The translations under genes were made by a program, and so were the position numbers. Shown here in pieces: positions 1 through 5,174 of a DNA stretch of 5,174 bases. The DNA comes from Hungatella sp. UBA5982 (GTDB lineage Bacteria; Bacillota; Clostridia; Lachnospirales; Lachnospiraceae), in assembly GCA_002429965.1 (NCBI GenBank), contig DJBG01000173.1:1-5174 (forward strand), in the 5' to 3' direction. The notes under the pieces are model-generated. The model was not told where the DNA came from. It saw nothing but the letters and a program-made list of their open reading frames with translations, and did no database searches. Position 1 is the first letter of the stretch. The number at the start of each line of letters is the position of its first letter.

Positions 1-974
1 AAATCCTGGATTGCTCCATGCTCATCTACCCATTTGGGAAGGATTCCGGAATAGTTGCGGATATAATCCTGCTTATGGATACAGGGCCATAAGTCAGATG
101 CACTTCTTGCTAAATAGTCCATATTTTCCTGGGATACGCCATAATATGTAAAGTTCTCTGTCAGATCCGCATTGGGCCCGACGATAACATTGCCGTCGGT
201 GGTATTGGTCACATGGATCCCCATATACGTATTGCTTGGAACCGGGTATACCGGCATTGGGAGTAAAGGGCCGGTCCTCTTATCCAGGATGATGTAATCT
301 CCCTTGGAACCTATGATCTTATACCCGCTGATCCCCAACAGCTCCGATATTTTCCCGCAGCCCAGACCGGCGCTGTTCACTATCCAGCGGCTGTAAAATG
401 TTCCGCCGGACGTGGTAATCATATAATTGCAATCTGAATCTCTTTCAATGGCTGTCACCTCACGGTCAAAGAAAAAATCCACACCATTGTCCGAGGCATT
501 TTCAGCCAGGCCAATGGTATAACCGAAAGGATCTACAATCCCGCTTTCCGCGGAATACATGGCAAATTCTCCTACAACGGCAGGTACCAGTTCATGGAGC
601 CGCTCTTTTCCGATCAGCTCCAATCCTTTTACCCCATTGGCCCTTCCCTGCTTCATGGTCCGATCCAGTGTTTCCTGATCCTCTGGTGTATTTCCTACCA
701 GAACCTTTCCGCAGCGGTAAAAAGGAAAATCCAGTTCTTCTGAAAGTCGTCCCATGATTTGATTTCCTTCCACGCATAGTTTTGCTTTCAGGGAACCGGT
801 GTCATATGCGAATCCTCCATGGACCACTCCGGAGTTTCGTCCGCTCGTTTCACAGCATACATCCAGATTCTTTTCCAAAACGCCTATTTTTAAGCGGTAT
901 CTGGACATTTCCCTCGCAATTGCGCTTCCAATGACACCGCCTCCGATAATAAGTACATCATATAATTGTTTCAA
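1..974 (-). CDS. FAD-dependent oxidoreductase, GlpA/LhgO-like (DAO superfamily), 3' end cut off by window
   Basis: The visible part is 324 complete codons with no stop. It begins LKQLYDVLIIGGGVIGSAIA (first residue Met in vivo), a Rossmann FAD-binding fold with GGGVIG at residues 11-16 and the ribose-binding acid E34 at the end of strand 2 (VLEK). ETSGRNSGVVHGGF at residues 42-55 matches the flavin-contacting segment of the glycerol-3-phosphate dehydrogenase / L-2-hydroxyglutarate oxidase group of DAO-fold enzymes. I infer oxidation of a hydroxy acid, glycerol phosphate or similar compound; the substrate cannot be read from this part, and any C-terminal iron-sulfur domain lies outside the window. 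The start is TTG at 974-972, chosen because GGAGG at 987-983 sits 8 nt upstream and the Rossmann strand starts at once. An in-frame ATG at 1022-1020 would add 16 residues but has no ribosome binding site. A FadR-type regulator gene lies just upstream, and operator-like repeats cover the promoter. I am confident of the family, not of the substrate. Confidence 0.88.
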   Translation of the reverse strand, partial: MKQLYDVLIIGGGVIGSAIAREMSRYRLKIGVLEKNLDVCCETSGRNSGVVHGGFAYDTGSLKAKLCVEGNQIMGRLSEELDFPFYRCGKVLVGNTPEDQETLDRTMKQGRANGVKGLELIGKERLHELVPAVVGEFAMYSAESGIVDPFGYTIGLAENASDNGVDFFFDREVTAIERDSDCNYMITTSGGTFYSRWIVNSAGLGCGKISELLGISGYKIIGSKGDYIILDKRTGPLLPMPVYPVPSNTYMGIHVTNTTDGNVIVGPNADLTENFTYYGVSQENMDYLARSASDLWPCIHKQDYIRNYSGILPKWVDEHGAIQD

Positions 975-1014
975 TTTTTTAACCTCCAGGAAAAAAATGA
1001 CCACTATAGGGCGA

Positions 1015-1033
1015 ATACTCATCCCATGAATAT
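1015..1033 (-). promoter_or_regulatory. Candidate operator copy 1, in the oxidoreductase 5' UTR
   Basis: On the + strand this reads ATACTCATCCCATGAATAT. It is a near-perfect dyad (TCAT-CCC-ATGA core) and differs at one of 19 positions from the copy at 1091-1109. It lies immediately downstream of the predicted transcription start (about 1033). Two half sites split by 3 bp fit the general form of FadR-subfamily GntR operators, so the adjacent regulator at 1179-1856 is the natural candidate ligand. Binding by that protein is inference. Confidence 0.55.
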
Positions 1034-1039
1034 GTTCTA

Positions 1040-1068
1040 TTTTTATCATATTTCATGGGATAAGTCAA
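1040..1068 (-). promoter_or_regulatory. Sigma-A-type promoter for the oxidoreductase
   Basis: On the minus strand, TTGACT (1068-1063, five of six consensus bases) is followed after exactly 17 bp by TAAAAA (1045-1040, four of six). The predicted start is near 1033, giving a leader of about 59 nt before the TTG codon. The -35 box begins only 5 nt beyond the terminator palindrome that closes the regulator transcript, so the oxidoreductase has its own promoter. A weaker copy of the dyad motif fills the spacer, a position where a bound repressor would block RNA polymerase. Confidence 0.68.
1049..1067 (+). promoter_or_regulatory. Candidate operator copy 2 (inverted, degenerate), inside the promoter spacer
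   Basis: The core TTTCATGGGAT on the + strand is the inverse of ATCCCATGAA in copies 1 and 3, and the flanks are less well conserved. Its centre (1058) is 34 bp from copy 1 (1024) and 42 bp from copy 3 (1100). Copies 1 and 2 also form a gapped inverted repeat with one bulged base around the -10 region. It is the weakest of the three sites as a dyad, but it is placed exactly between the -35 and -10 boxes. Confidence 0.42.
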
Positions 1069-1126
1069 GAAAAATTGAGAAAAGAGGCATATATTCATCC
1101 CATGAATATATGCCTCTTTTCTCAAT
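1066..1126 (-). terminator. Perfect 25-bp-stem palindrome: terminator after the GntR gene, with a dyad motif at its apex
   Basis: Bases 1074-1098 and 1102-1126 are perfectly complementary inverted arms separated by only 3 bases (CCC on the + strand). On the minus strand the stem is followed directly by TTTTCTTG, which suits intrinsic termination of the regulator gene ending 53 nt upstream. The arms also carry A4 and T4 tracts inside the stem, so it could terminate in both directions. The apex 1091-1109 is a perfect 19-bp version of the motif found at 1015-1033. The palindrome may therefore act as terminator in RNA and as a protein-binding site in DNA; the second role is inference. Confidence 0.82.
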
Positions 1127-1178
1127 GCACGCGTTCTGACCTTCGTTTCCCTTTTCCTGCCTGAGTCTTAAATCAGTT

Positions 1179-1856
1179 TCATTCCCGGTCTTCTTCTTTA
1201 TAGCGGTTATCGTTGTACATTAAATGGAAATACATTGCCTGCTGTGCCTCCACAGGTTTCCGGTCCTTAATCGCCTCATAAATCCTGCGATGAGACAATA
1301 GCGTCTGGGCATATTCGGTCTCCCGGACCGAACCGGCAAAGACCCGGACCCCATCCGTAATGACAGGTACCAGATTTGCCATGACCAGATTATGGCTGCA
1401 GTTGGCAATCTGGGCATGGAACTGGGAATCCTTTTCCGAATAATCCTCCAGGTTTTTCATCCTTTTTTCTAATTCCAAAAGTATCTGCTCCAGGGAAAGG
1501 ATGTCCTCCCCAGTCGCGTTCTGGGCAGCCAGGGCTGCAATAGGAGGCTCCAGCATAACCCGGATCTGGATTAGATCCTCTGTCAGCTTTCTTCTGTCTT
1601 CAATCATGGTAAATCCCAGAGGATCATCGGCCACGCCATTTTTATCCGACAGAAAGGTCCCTGATCCCTGACGAATGGTAACAATGTTCCGGGACATCAG
1701 GATTCTTAACGCCTCACGGACCGTATTACGCCCTACCCCCAGAACTTCAGAAAGTTCCGTCTCGGTAGGCAGCTTGTCTCCTGCGGTATATCCTTCCACC
1801 TGTATTATCTGCAGCAATTTTTGGGCGGCAATTTCTGCCAGTGTCTGCTTTTCCAT
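1179..1856 (-). CDS. GntR-family transcriptional regulator, FadR subfamily (FCD ligand domain)
   Basis: This is a complete 225-residue protein, the normal length for the subfamily. Residues about 6-69 form the winged helix-turn-helix: PTETELSEVLGVGRNTVREA (30-49) is the typical recognition region and RQGSGTFLS (62-70) the wing. Residues about 92-215 are the all-helical FCD effector domain, with D143, H147, H189 and H211 at spacings that match the metal-binding set of many FCD proteins; such domains often bind small carboxylic acids. It is probably a cytoplasmic dimeric repressor released by a metabolite. ATG 1856-1854 is preceded by GGAGGAGGA (1869-1861), a strong binding site. It lies directly upstream of the oxidoreductase on the same strand, separated by a terminator and a new promoter that carries operator-like dyads, so the oxidoreductase operon is the likely target. 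No copy of the dyad is seen upstream of its own gene, and I see no convincing promoter there. The effector is unknown. Confidence 0.93.
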   Translation of the reverse strand: MEKQTLAEIAAQKLLQIIQVEGYTAGDKLPTETELSEVLGVGRNTVREALRILMSRNIVTIRQGSGTFLSDKNGVADDPLGFTMIEDRRKLTEDLIQIRVMLEPPIAALAAQNATGEDILSLEQILLELEKRMKNLEDYSEKDSQFHAQIANCSHNLVMANLVPVITDGVRVFAGSVRETEYAQTLLSHRRIYEAIKDRKPVEAQQAMYFHLMYNDNRYKEEDRE

Positions 1857-1898
1857 GATATCCTCCTCCCCTGTTCTGGTAACTGCTTAAAAATTTGT

Positions 1899-1927
1899 TA
1901 TAAGAAAGAGTCTGGCTTGCCAGACTC
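1899..1927 (-). terminator. Second terminator-like hairpin upstream of the GntR gene
   Basis: GAGTCTGG (1908-1915) and CCAGACTC (1920-1927) form a perfect 8-bp stem with a 4-base loop. On the minus strand it is followed by TTTCTTAT, a moderate U-rich tail. It is 143 nt beyond the pnp stop, so it could back up the main pnp terminator or end a short transcript from the spacer. It could also be part of a repeat unit with the stem-loop at 1934-1975. Confidence 0.5.
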
Positions 1928-1933
1928 CAGCGC

Positions 1934-1975
1934 TGACGCACTGTCACTTCAGTGACTAATTTCCCTGGCGCGTCA
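1934..1975. repeat. Nested inverted repeat in the pnp-GntR spacer
   Basis: TGACGC (1934-1939) pairs with GCGTCA (1970-1975) and encloses a second perfect inverted repeat, GTCACT (1943-1948) with AGTGAC (1951-1956). Together with the adjoining hairpin at 1908-1927 this makes a compact, more GC-rich 68-bp block in a non-coding spacer. The form resembles REP-like intergenic repeats or a small structured RNA. Nothing in the window decides between these, and no second copy is present here. Confidence 0.4.
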
Positions 1976-2005
1976 TGCGGATCCTGCCCGGAGAACTTTC
2001 CTGTT

Positions 2006-2052
2006 AAATAAAAAAACAGACAGCAGACGGATATCGGCCTATCTGCTGTCTG
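2006..2052 (-). terminator. Intrinsic terminator of pnp
   Basis: On the minus strand CAGACAGCAGA (2052-2042) and TCTGCTGTCTG (2027-2017) form a perfect 11-bp stem around a 14-nt loop, followed directly by seven T and then ATTTAA. The hairpin starts 18 nt after the pnp stop codon. It should separate pnp from the regulator gene downstream. Confidence 0.9.
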
Positions 2053-2070
2053 CCACAAGGCATAGCTGTT

Positions 2071-4200
2071 TTATTCTGCTTCTTTTTCTTCTTTCTTATC
2101 TTCTGCCTTTGCAGCCAGATCTCCCGGCTTCATGCTTAAGTTGATTCTGCCCATCTTATCGACTTCCATCACCTTAACGGTCACTTCGTCACCGATGTTG
2201 ACAACATCTTCAACCTTTGCCACCCTCTTATCAGACAGCTTGGAAATGTGAACCATACCATCCTTGTTGGGAGCCAGTTCAACGAAAGCACCAAAGTTCA
2301 TGATTCTGACAACCTTGCCTGTGAAAATCTGCCCTGCCTGGATTTCCGTAACAATGCTCTTAATGATCTGGATCGCACGGTCGATCATGGTCTGATCGGT
2401 TCCGCATACGGATACATTTCCGTCATCGTTAATATCGATCTTCACGCCGGTTTCTTCAATGATCTTATTGATCACCTTCCCCTGCTTTCCGACCACATCA
2501 CCGATCTTCTGAGGATCAATGGAAATCTGGTCGATCTTCGGAGCATACTTGCCTACTTCCTTACGCGGCTCTGCAATGGCTTTTGCCATAACCTCATCAA
2601 GAATGTAAAGCCTTGCCTCTCTGGTGGTGCGGATGGCTTCCTCAATGATCGGTCTTGTAAGGCCGTGGATCTTAATATCCATCTGGATCGCAGTGATACC
2701 CTTGTGGGTGCCGCCTACCTTAAAGTCCATATCGCCGAAGAAATCTTCCAGTCCCTGGATATCGGTCAGGACAATATAATCGTCATCGGAATCTCCGGTA
2801 ACCAGACCGCAGGAAATACCTGCAACAGCCGCTTTAAGAGGAACACCTGCCGCCATTAAGGACATGGAGGAGGAACAGATGCTTGCCTGGGAGGTAGATC
2901 CATTGGATTCCATGGTCTCGGAAACGGTACGGATCGCATATGGGAATTCTTCCTCAGACGGAAGAACCGGAATCAATGCTCTCTCTGCCAGGGCACCATG
3001 GCCGATCTCCCGGCGTCCCGGTCCTCTGGAAGGCCTTGTCTCTCCTACGGAGAAGGACGGGAAATTGTAGTGGTGCATATATCTCTTGGAAGTTTCTAAA
3101 TCATCAATACCGTCTAATCTCTGGCTTTCTGATAATGGCGCCAGGGTACAAATATTTAAAATCTGGGTCTGGCCGCGGGTGAACATGGCGGAACCATGTA
3201 CTCTTGGGAGCATATCGATCTCTGCTGCCAGATGACGGATCTGGTCCATGGCACGGCCATCAGGACGCTTATGGTCTTTTAAGATCATCTTACGGACAGT
3301 CTTTTTCTGGTACTGGTAAATGGCTTCTCCCAGCACTGACAGCCATTCTTCCTTTTCAGCAAAAGCTTCTTCCAGTTTTGCGGTGATCTTACGGATGTTT
3401 TCTTCTCTTATCTGCTTTTCATCGGTAAATACAGCAACTTCCATCTCTTCCGGAGTCACGATTTCCTTGATGGCAGCAAATAACTCTTCCGGTACTGCGC
3501 AGCTGGTGTACTGGTGCTTCGGCCTTCCGTACTCCGCTACAATGGTATCGATGAATTTGATGATTTCCTGGTTTACTTCATGAGCCTTGAAAATGGCCTC
3601 GATCATCTTATCTTCCGACACCTCATTGGCTCCGGCCTCGATCATGATGACTTTTTCTCTTGTAGATGCAACCGTAAGCGCCATGTCTGAAACCTGCTTC
3701 TGAGCCTGGGTCGGATTGATGACAAGTTCTCCGTCTACAAGTCCCACCTGGGTGGAAGCACATGGTCCGTCAAAGGGAATATCGGAAATGCAGGTGGCAA
3801 TGGCTGAGCCTAACATGGCTGTCAGCTCCGGACTGCAGTCCTGGTCTACGGACATAACGATGTTATCTAAGGTCACATCGTTGCGGTAATCTTTTGGAAA
3901 CAGGGGTCTCATTGGACGGTCAATGACACGGGAGGACAAAATTGCATTCTCAGATGCTTTTCCCTCTCTTTTGTTGAAACCTCCGGGGATCTTTCCTACG
4001 GCGTATAATTTTTCTTCATATTCTACGCTCAGTGGGAAGAAATCGATTCCATCTCTTGGTTTGTCAGAAGCAGTCGCGGTAGCTAATACTACGGTATCGC
4101 CATAGTGCATGAACACCGCGCCGCTTGCCTGCTTTGCTACTCTGCCGACATCAACGGTTAATGTTCTGCCGGCCAGTTCCATACTAAAACTCTTGTACAT
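2071..4200 (-). CDS. pnp: Polyribonucleotide nucleotidyltransferase (polynucleotide phosphorylase, PNPase)
   Basis: PNPase degrades RNA 3' to 5' with phosphate, releasing nucleoside diphosphates, and can add 3' tails; it acts in the cytoplasm as a ring-shaped trimer. The 709-residue protein is full length. The first RNase PH domain (about 1-140) has PGGFNKREG (72-80) and RVIDRPMRPLFP (91-102), which line the RNA channel. An all-helical linker (about 145-300) follows. The second RNase PH domain (about 310-540) has TRGQTQ (341-346), the phosphate-binding GSTSQAS (434-440) and the catalytic block GLEDFFGDMDFKVGGT, with D486, D492 and K494. The KH domain has the GxxG loop GKQG (571-574), the S1 domain spans about 623-690, and the tail is rich in Lys and Glu. 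All expected catalytic residues are present. ATG 4200-4198 has AAAGGAGA 7 nt upstream. The gene follows rpsO in the conserved order, but 356 bp holding a large structured element separates them. PNPase is autoregulated through its leader in enterobacteria; whether that applies here is unknown. Confidence 0.98.
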   Translation of the reverse strand: MYKSFSMELAGRTLTVDVGRVAKQASGAVFMHYGDTVVLATATASDKPRDGIDFFPLSVEYEEKLYAVGKIPGGFNKREGKASENAILSSRVIDRPMRPLFPKDYRNDVTLDNIVMSVDQDCSPELTAMLGSAIATCISDIPFDGPCASTQVGLVDGELVINPTQAQKQVSDMALTVASTREKVIMIEAGANEVSEDKMIEAIFKAHEVNQEIIKFIDTIVAEYGRPKHQYTSCAVPEELFAAIKEIVTPEEMEVAVFTDEKQIREENIRKITAKLEEAFAEKEEWLSVLGEAIYQYQKKTVRKMILKDHKRPDGRAMDQIRHLAAEIDMLPRVHGSAMFTRGQTQILNICTLAPLSESQRLDGIDDLETSKRYMHHYNFPSFSVGETRPSRGPGRREIGHGALAERALIPVLPSEEEFPYAIRTVSETMESNGSTSQASICSSSMSLMAAGVPLKAAVAGISCGLVTGDSDDDYIVLTDIQGLEDFFGDMDFKVGGTHKGITAIQMDIKIHGLTRPIIEEAIRTTREARLYILDEVMAKAIAEPRKEVGKYAPKIDQISIDPQKIGDVVGKQGKVINKIIEETGVKIDINDDGNVSVCGTDQTMIDRAIQIIKSIVTEIQAGQIFTGKVVRIMNFGAFVELAPNKDGMVHISKLSDKRVAKVEDVVNIGDEVTVKVMEVDKMGRINLSMKPGDLAAKAEDKKEEKEAE

Positions 4201-4232
4201 ACTGGTATCTCCTTTTACTGGATATTTAATTT

Positions 4233-4503
4233 ATATTAACAGTAGAAGACGCCGAAACTACTGATCTGCGCGCAAAAAAATGAGTTTGCTTGTGCAGCCC
4301 GCTGGGGGGGCATAAGCAGATTCTGCCTTTGGCAGAATACGCAGCCGCAAATTCGGGACTTTTAGTCCCTCATTCGCGGTTGCTCGCCAAGAGACCGGAA
4401 GGGGGCGCGGATATGCCAGCATATCCGTGCCCCCTTCCCGCCTCTTTGCTCTGCTTATTACGCGCACATCAGCGGTCTCGGGGAATGCTTCTACTTTTAA
4501 TAT
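4233..4503. repeat. 271-bp structured inverted-repeat element between rpsO and pnp (MITE-like or RNA element)
   Basis: The ends are inverted repeats: ATATTAACAGTAGAAG (4233-4248) matches the reverse complement of 4488-4503 at 15 of 16 positions, and the match continues imperfectly inward to the GCGCGCAA/TTACGCGC region (about 4268-4275 and 4459-4466). Inside are three local hairpins: ATTCTGCC-TTT-GGCAGAAT (4320-4338); GGGACT-TTT-AGTCCC (4355-4369) enclosed by 4345-4352 paired with 4372-4379; and a 19-bp stem with one wobble and a 4-base loop (4397-4438). ATAAGCAGA (4312-4320) is also complementary to TCTGCTTAT (4450-4458). The whole folds as a branched long hairpin and is more GC-rich than its AT-rich flanks. 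It encodes no transposase; open frames across it look like by-products of GC-rich palindromes. It may be a mobile miniature repeat, or a conserved leader structure of pnp, for example an RNase III substrate as in the E. coli rpsO-pnp spacer. I see no clear target-site duplication. Confidence 0.7.
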
Positions 4504-4512
4504 TCTTTTCCT

Positions 4513-4547
4513 AATAGACAGATAGGGTGGAGATGTCCTCCACCCTA
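4513..4547 (-). terminator. Hairpin after rpsO, likely terminator or processing site
   Basis: TAGGGTGGAG (4523-4532) and CTCCACCCTA (4538-4547) form a perfect 10-bp stem with a 5-base loop, starting 9 nt after the rpsO stop. On the minus strand the following sequence is TCTGTCTATT, only a weak U-tract. Termination may thus be partial, leaving read-through into pnp as in other rpsO-pnp loci, or the stem may simply protect the rpsO 3' end. No convincing promoter is visible just upstream of pnp; an AT-rich TATAAA (4235-4230) lacks a good -35 partner. Confidence 0.65.
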
Positions 4548-4556
4548 AATGGTTTA

Positions 4557-4823
4557 TTATTTTCTGATTCCTAACTTCTCGATCAATGAACGATAGCTTT
4601 CTACGTCTGTCTTCTTTAAGTAATCAAGAAGACCTCTTCTCTGTCCAACCATCATCAGAAGTCCTCTTCTGGAATGATGATCTTTTGGGTTCTTCTGAAG
4701 ATGATCGGTTAATTCTGTGATTCTTTCTGTCAGAATTGCGATCTGTACTTCTGGTGAACCTGTGTCGCCGGCTTTTCTGCCATGTTCAGCGATAATAGCT
4801 GCTTTCTTTTCCTTTGAAATCAT
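4557..4823 (-). CDS. rpsO: 30S ribosomal protein S15
   Basis: S15 is a primary binder of the 16S rRNA central domain three-way junction and starts platform assembly of the small subunit. The 88-residue length is standard. [10 protein letters not shown] (20-29) and the rRNA-contacting [16 protein letters not shown] (41-56) are signature segments, followed by [13 protein letters not shown] (61-73) and the usual C-terminal LGIRK. ATG 4823-4821 has AAAGGAGGA (4839-4831) with 8 nt between GGAGG and the start. It has its own promoter at 4948-4920 and a leader of about 90 nt rich in repeats. S15 represses its own translation by binding its leader in several bacteria, using different RNA shapes, so the leader here is a candidate autoregulatory site. 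pnp lies downstream on the same strand. Confidence 0.98.
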   Translation of the reverse strand: MISKEKKAAIIAEHGRKAGDTGSPEVQIAILTERITELTDHLQKNPKDHHSRRGLLMMVGQRRGLLDYLKKTDVESYRSLIEKLGIRK

Positions 4824-4913
4824 GTTGATTTCCTCCTTTAGTCTTAAAGTCTCACCTCATACCAAGTATTGGTTGGAGTATCCGAAATACCAAGTATCGG
4901 CGCCTATTTGTAC
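4824..4913 (-). promoter_or_regulatory. rpsO leader with repeated ATACTTGGTAT motifs, candidate S15 autoregulatory RNA
   Basis: The predicted 5' UTR carries two identical 11-nt copies of ATACTTGGTAT on the minus strand (4897-4887 and 4869-4859), each itself a short dyad, plus a related GGATACTCC between them. ACCAA-TAC-TTGGT forms a 5-bp hairpin over the second copy, and GTATC near the 5' end can pair with GATAC at the first copy, so competing folds are possible. CTCC (4878-4875) could pair with the GGAG of the ribosome binding site. S15 leaders in other bacteria bind S15 to block translation; that this one does so is inference. Confidence 0.45.
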
Positions 4914-4919
4914 TGATAC

Positions 4920-4948
4920 AGTTTACCACAGGGCAATATGGTTGTCAA
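4920..4948 (-). promoter_or_regulatory. Sigma-A promoter of rpsO
   Basis: A perfect TTGACA (4948-4943) is followed after exactly 17 bp by TAAACT (4925-4920, four of six consensus bases). The predicted start is about 4913. The AT-rich stretch upstream (about 4949-4990) could serve as an UP-like element, common at ribosomal protein promoters. This is the only strong promoter upstream of rpsO-pnp in the window. Confidence 0.75.
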
Positions 4949-5047
4949 TTATTTCTAATAAATAACAACCGGCGAATTTATAATTAAAGCATCTGTATAT
5001 AATATTCCTCTGATCGTTGTATTATAATCACGATGCAAACCCTTCCC

Positions 5048-5174
5048 TCAATAAATATTTCCCATTTTTTCCATATAAATTCCAAAATCCGTTTTTTTCA
5101 TTTTCTTTAACAGCATTTTCCTGATTTCTGCCATATCTGCCTTTACAAGCTTCTTCTCTTTCACCACACATTCT
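5048..5174 (-). CDS. Possible C-terminal end of an unidentified protein
   Basis: Read from the window edge, one minus-strand frame stays open for 41 codons to TGA at 5050-5048. It ends in a basic, helix-like tail with KKLVKADMAEIRKMLLKKMK followed by KTDFGIYMEKMGNIY. Codon choice (GTG, GAG, AAG, CTG, ATG) looks more coding than the neighbouring frame, which is also open for a similar distance. I do not recognise the family. It does not resemble the C-terminus of RibF or TruB, which often precede rpsO in Firmicutes. Only the tail is visible, so it may not be a gene. Confidence 0.35.
   Translation of the reverse strand, partial: ECVVKEKKLVKADMAEIRKMLLKKMKKTDFGIYMEKMGNIY

Noticed and set aside
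592..777. 61-codon minus-strand frame inside the oxidoreductase
   Set aside because: It is a shifted frame of the flavoenzyme gene, which is continuous and well supported through the same region.
1747..2058. 103-codon minus-strand frame overlapping the regulator start and the pnp terminator
   Set aside because: It starts inside the pnp terminator hairpin, runs through the spacer stem-loops and then overlaps the regulator's DNA-binding domain in another frame.
2248..2859. 203-codon open frame on the + strand within pnp
   Set aside because: It is antisense to the conserved second RNase PH, KH and S1 domains of pnp; its openness follows from pnp codon use, and no binding site or domain supports it.
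4304..4310. Run of seven G, considered as a phase-variation tract
   Set aside because: It lies in the non-coding element, not in a gene or between promoter boxes, and pairs within the local structure.
4258..4467. 69-codon open frame on the minus strand, overlapping a 74-codon frame on the + strand (4290-4514)
   Set aside because: Both lie across the palindromic element. A GC-rich inverted repeat gives similar open frames on both strands, no ribosome binding site is visible, and the Arg/Pro-rich peptide has no domain signature.
5005..5035. Possible extra promoter or hairpin (TATAAT on the minus strand; ATCGT and ACGAT arms)
   Set aside because: The -10 box has no -35 at normal spacing (TTGAGG is 19 bp away), and the 5-bp hairpin has a 12-base loop and no U-tract.

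Overview
The window looks like chromosome from a low-to-medium GC Firmicute, most likely a Lachnospiraceae-type Clostridium (Lacrimispora/Lachnoclostridium group). The reasons are strong AGGAGG ribosome binding sites, a typical clostridial PNPase sequence, sigma-A promoters and AT-rich spacers. This placement is inference from sequence style, not a database match. Every gene I can support is on the minus strand, so the transcription order is from high to low coordinates.

Region by region, in transcription order. (1) 5174-5048 holds what may be the C-terminal end of an unidentified protein. (2) 4948-4824 holds a clear promoter and a roughly 90-nt repeat-rich leader for rpsO. (3) rpsO (ribosomal protein S15, 4823-4557) is followed by a 10-bp hairpin. 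(4) 4503-4233 is a 271-bp GC-rich element bounded by imperfect inverted repeats and full of nested hairpins. It lies between rpsO and pnp and ends 32 nt before the pnp start codon. (5) pnp (polynucleotide phosphorylase, 4200-2071) is complete and ends in a textbook terminator. (6) 1975-1908 carries two further stem-loops. (7) A complete FadR-subfamily (FCD) GntR regulator occupies 1856-1179. (8) The 1126-1015 spacer has a perfect 53-nt palindrome acting as a terminator, then a sigma-A promoter, with copies of one dyad motif in and around both. (9) An FAD-dependent oxidoreductase of the GlpA/LhgO type starts with TTG at 974 and runs off the window at base 1.

Two functional blocks result. rpsO-pnp is the conserved S15/PNPase locus, which in other bacteria is controlled after transcription; the leader and the intergenic structure here are the candidate control elements. 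The GntR-oxidoreductase pair looks like a small metabolic regulon: the motif repeated around the oxidoreductase promoter is a good candidate operator for the adjacent regulator. The substrate is unknown. I see no CRISPR array, tRNA, rRNA, transposase or other defence system. The less ordinary content is non-coding: the operator array and the structured element between rpsO and pnp.
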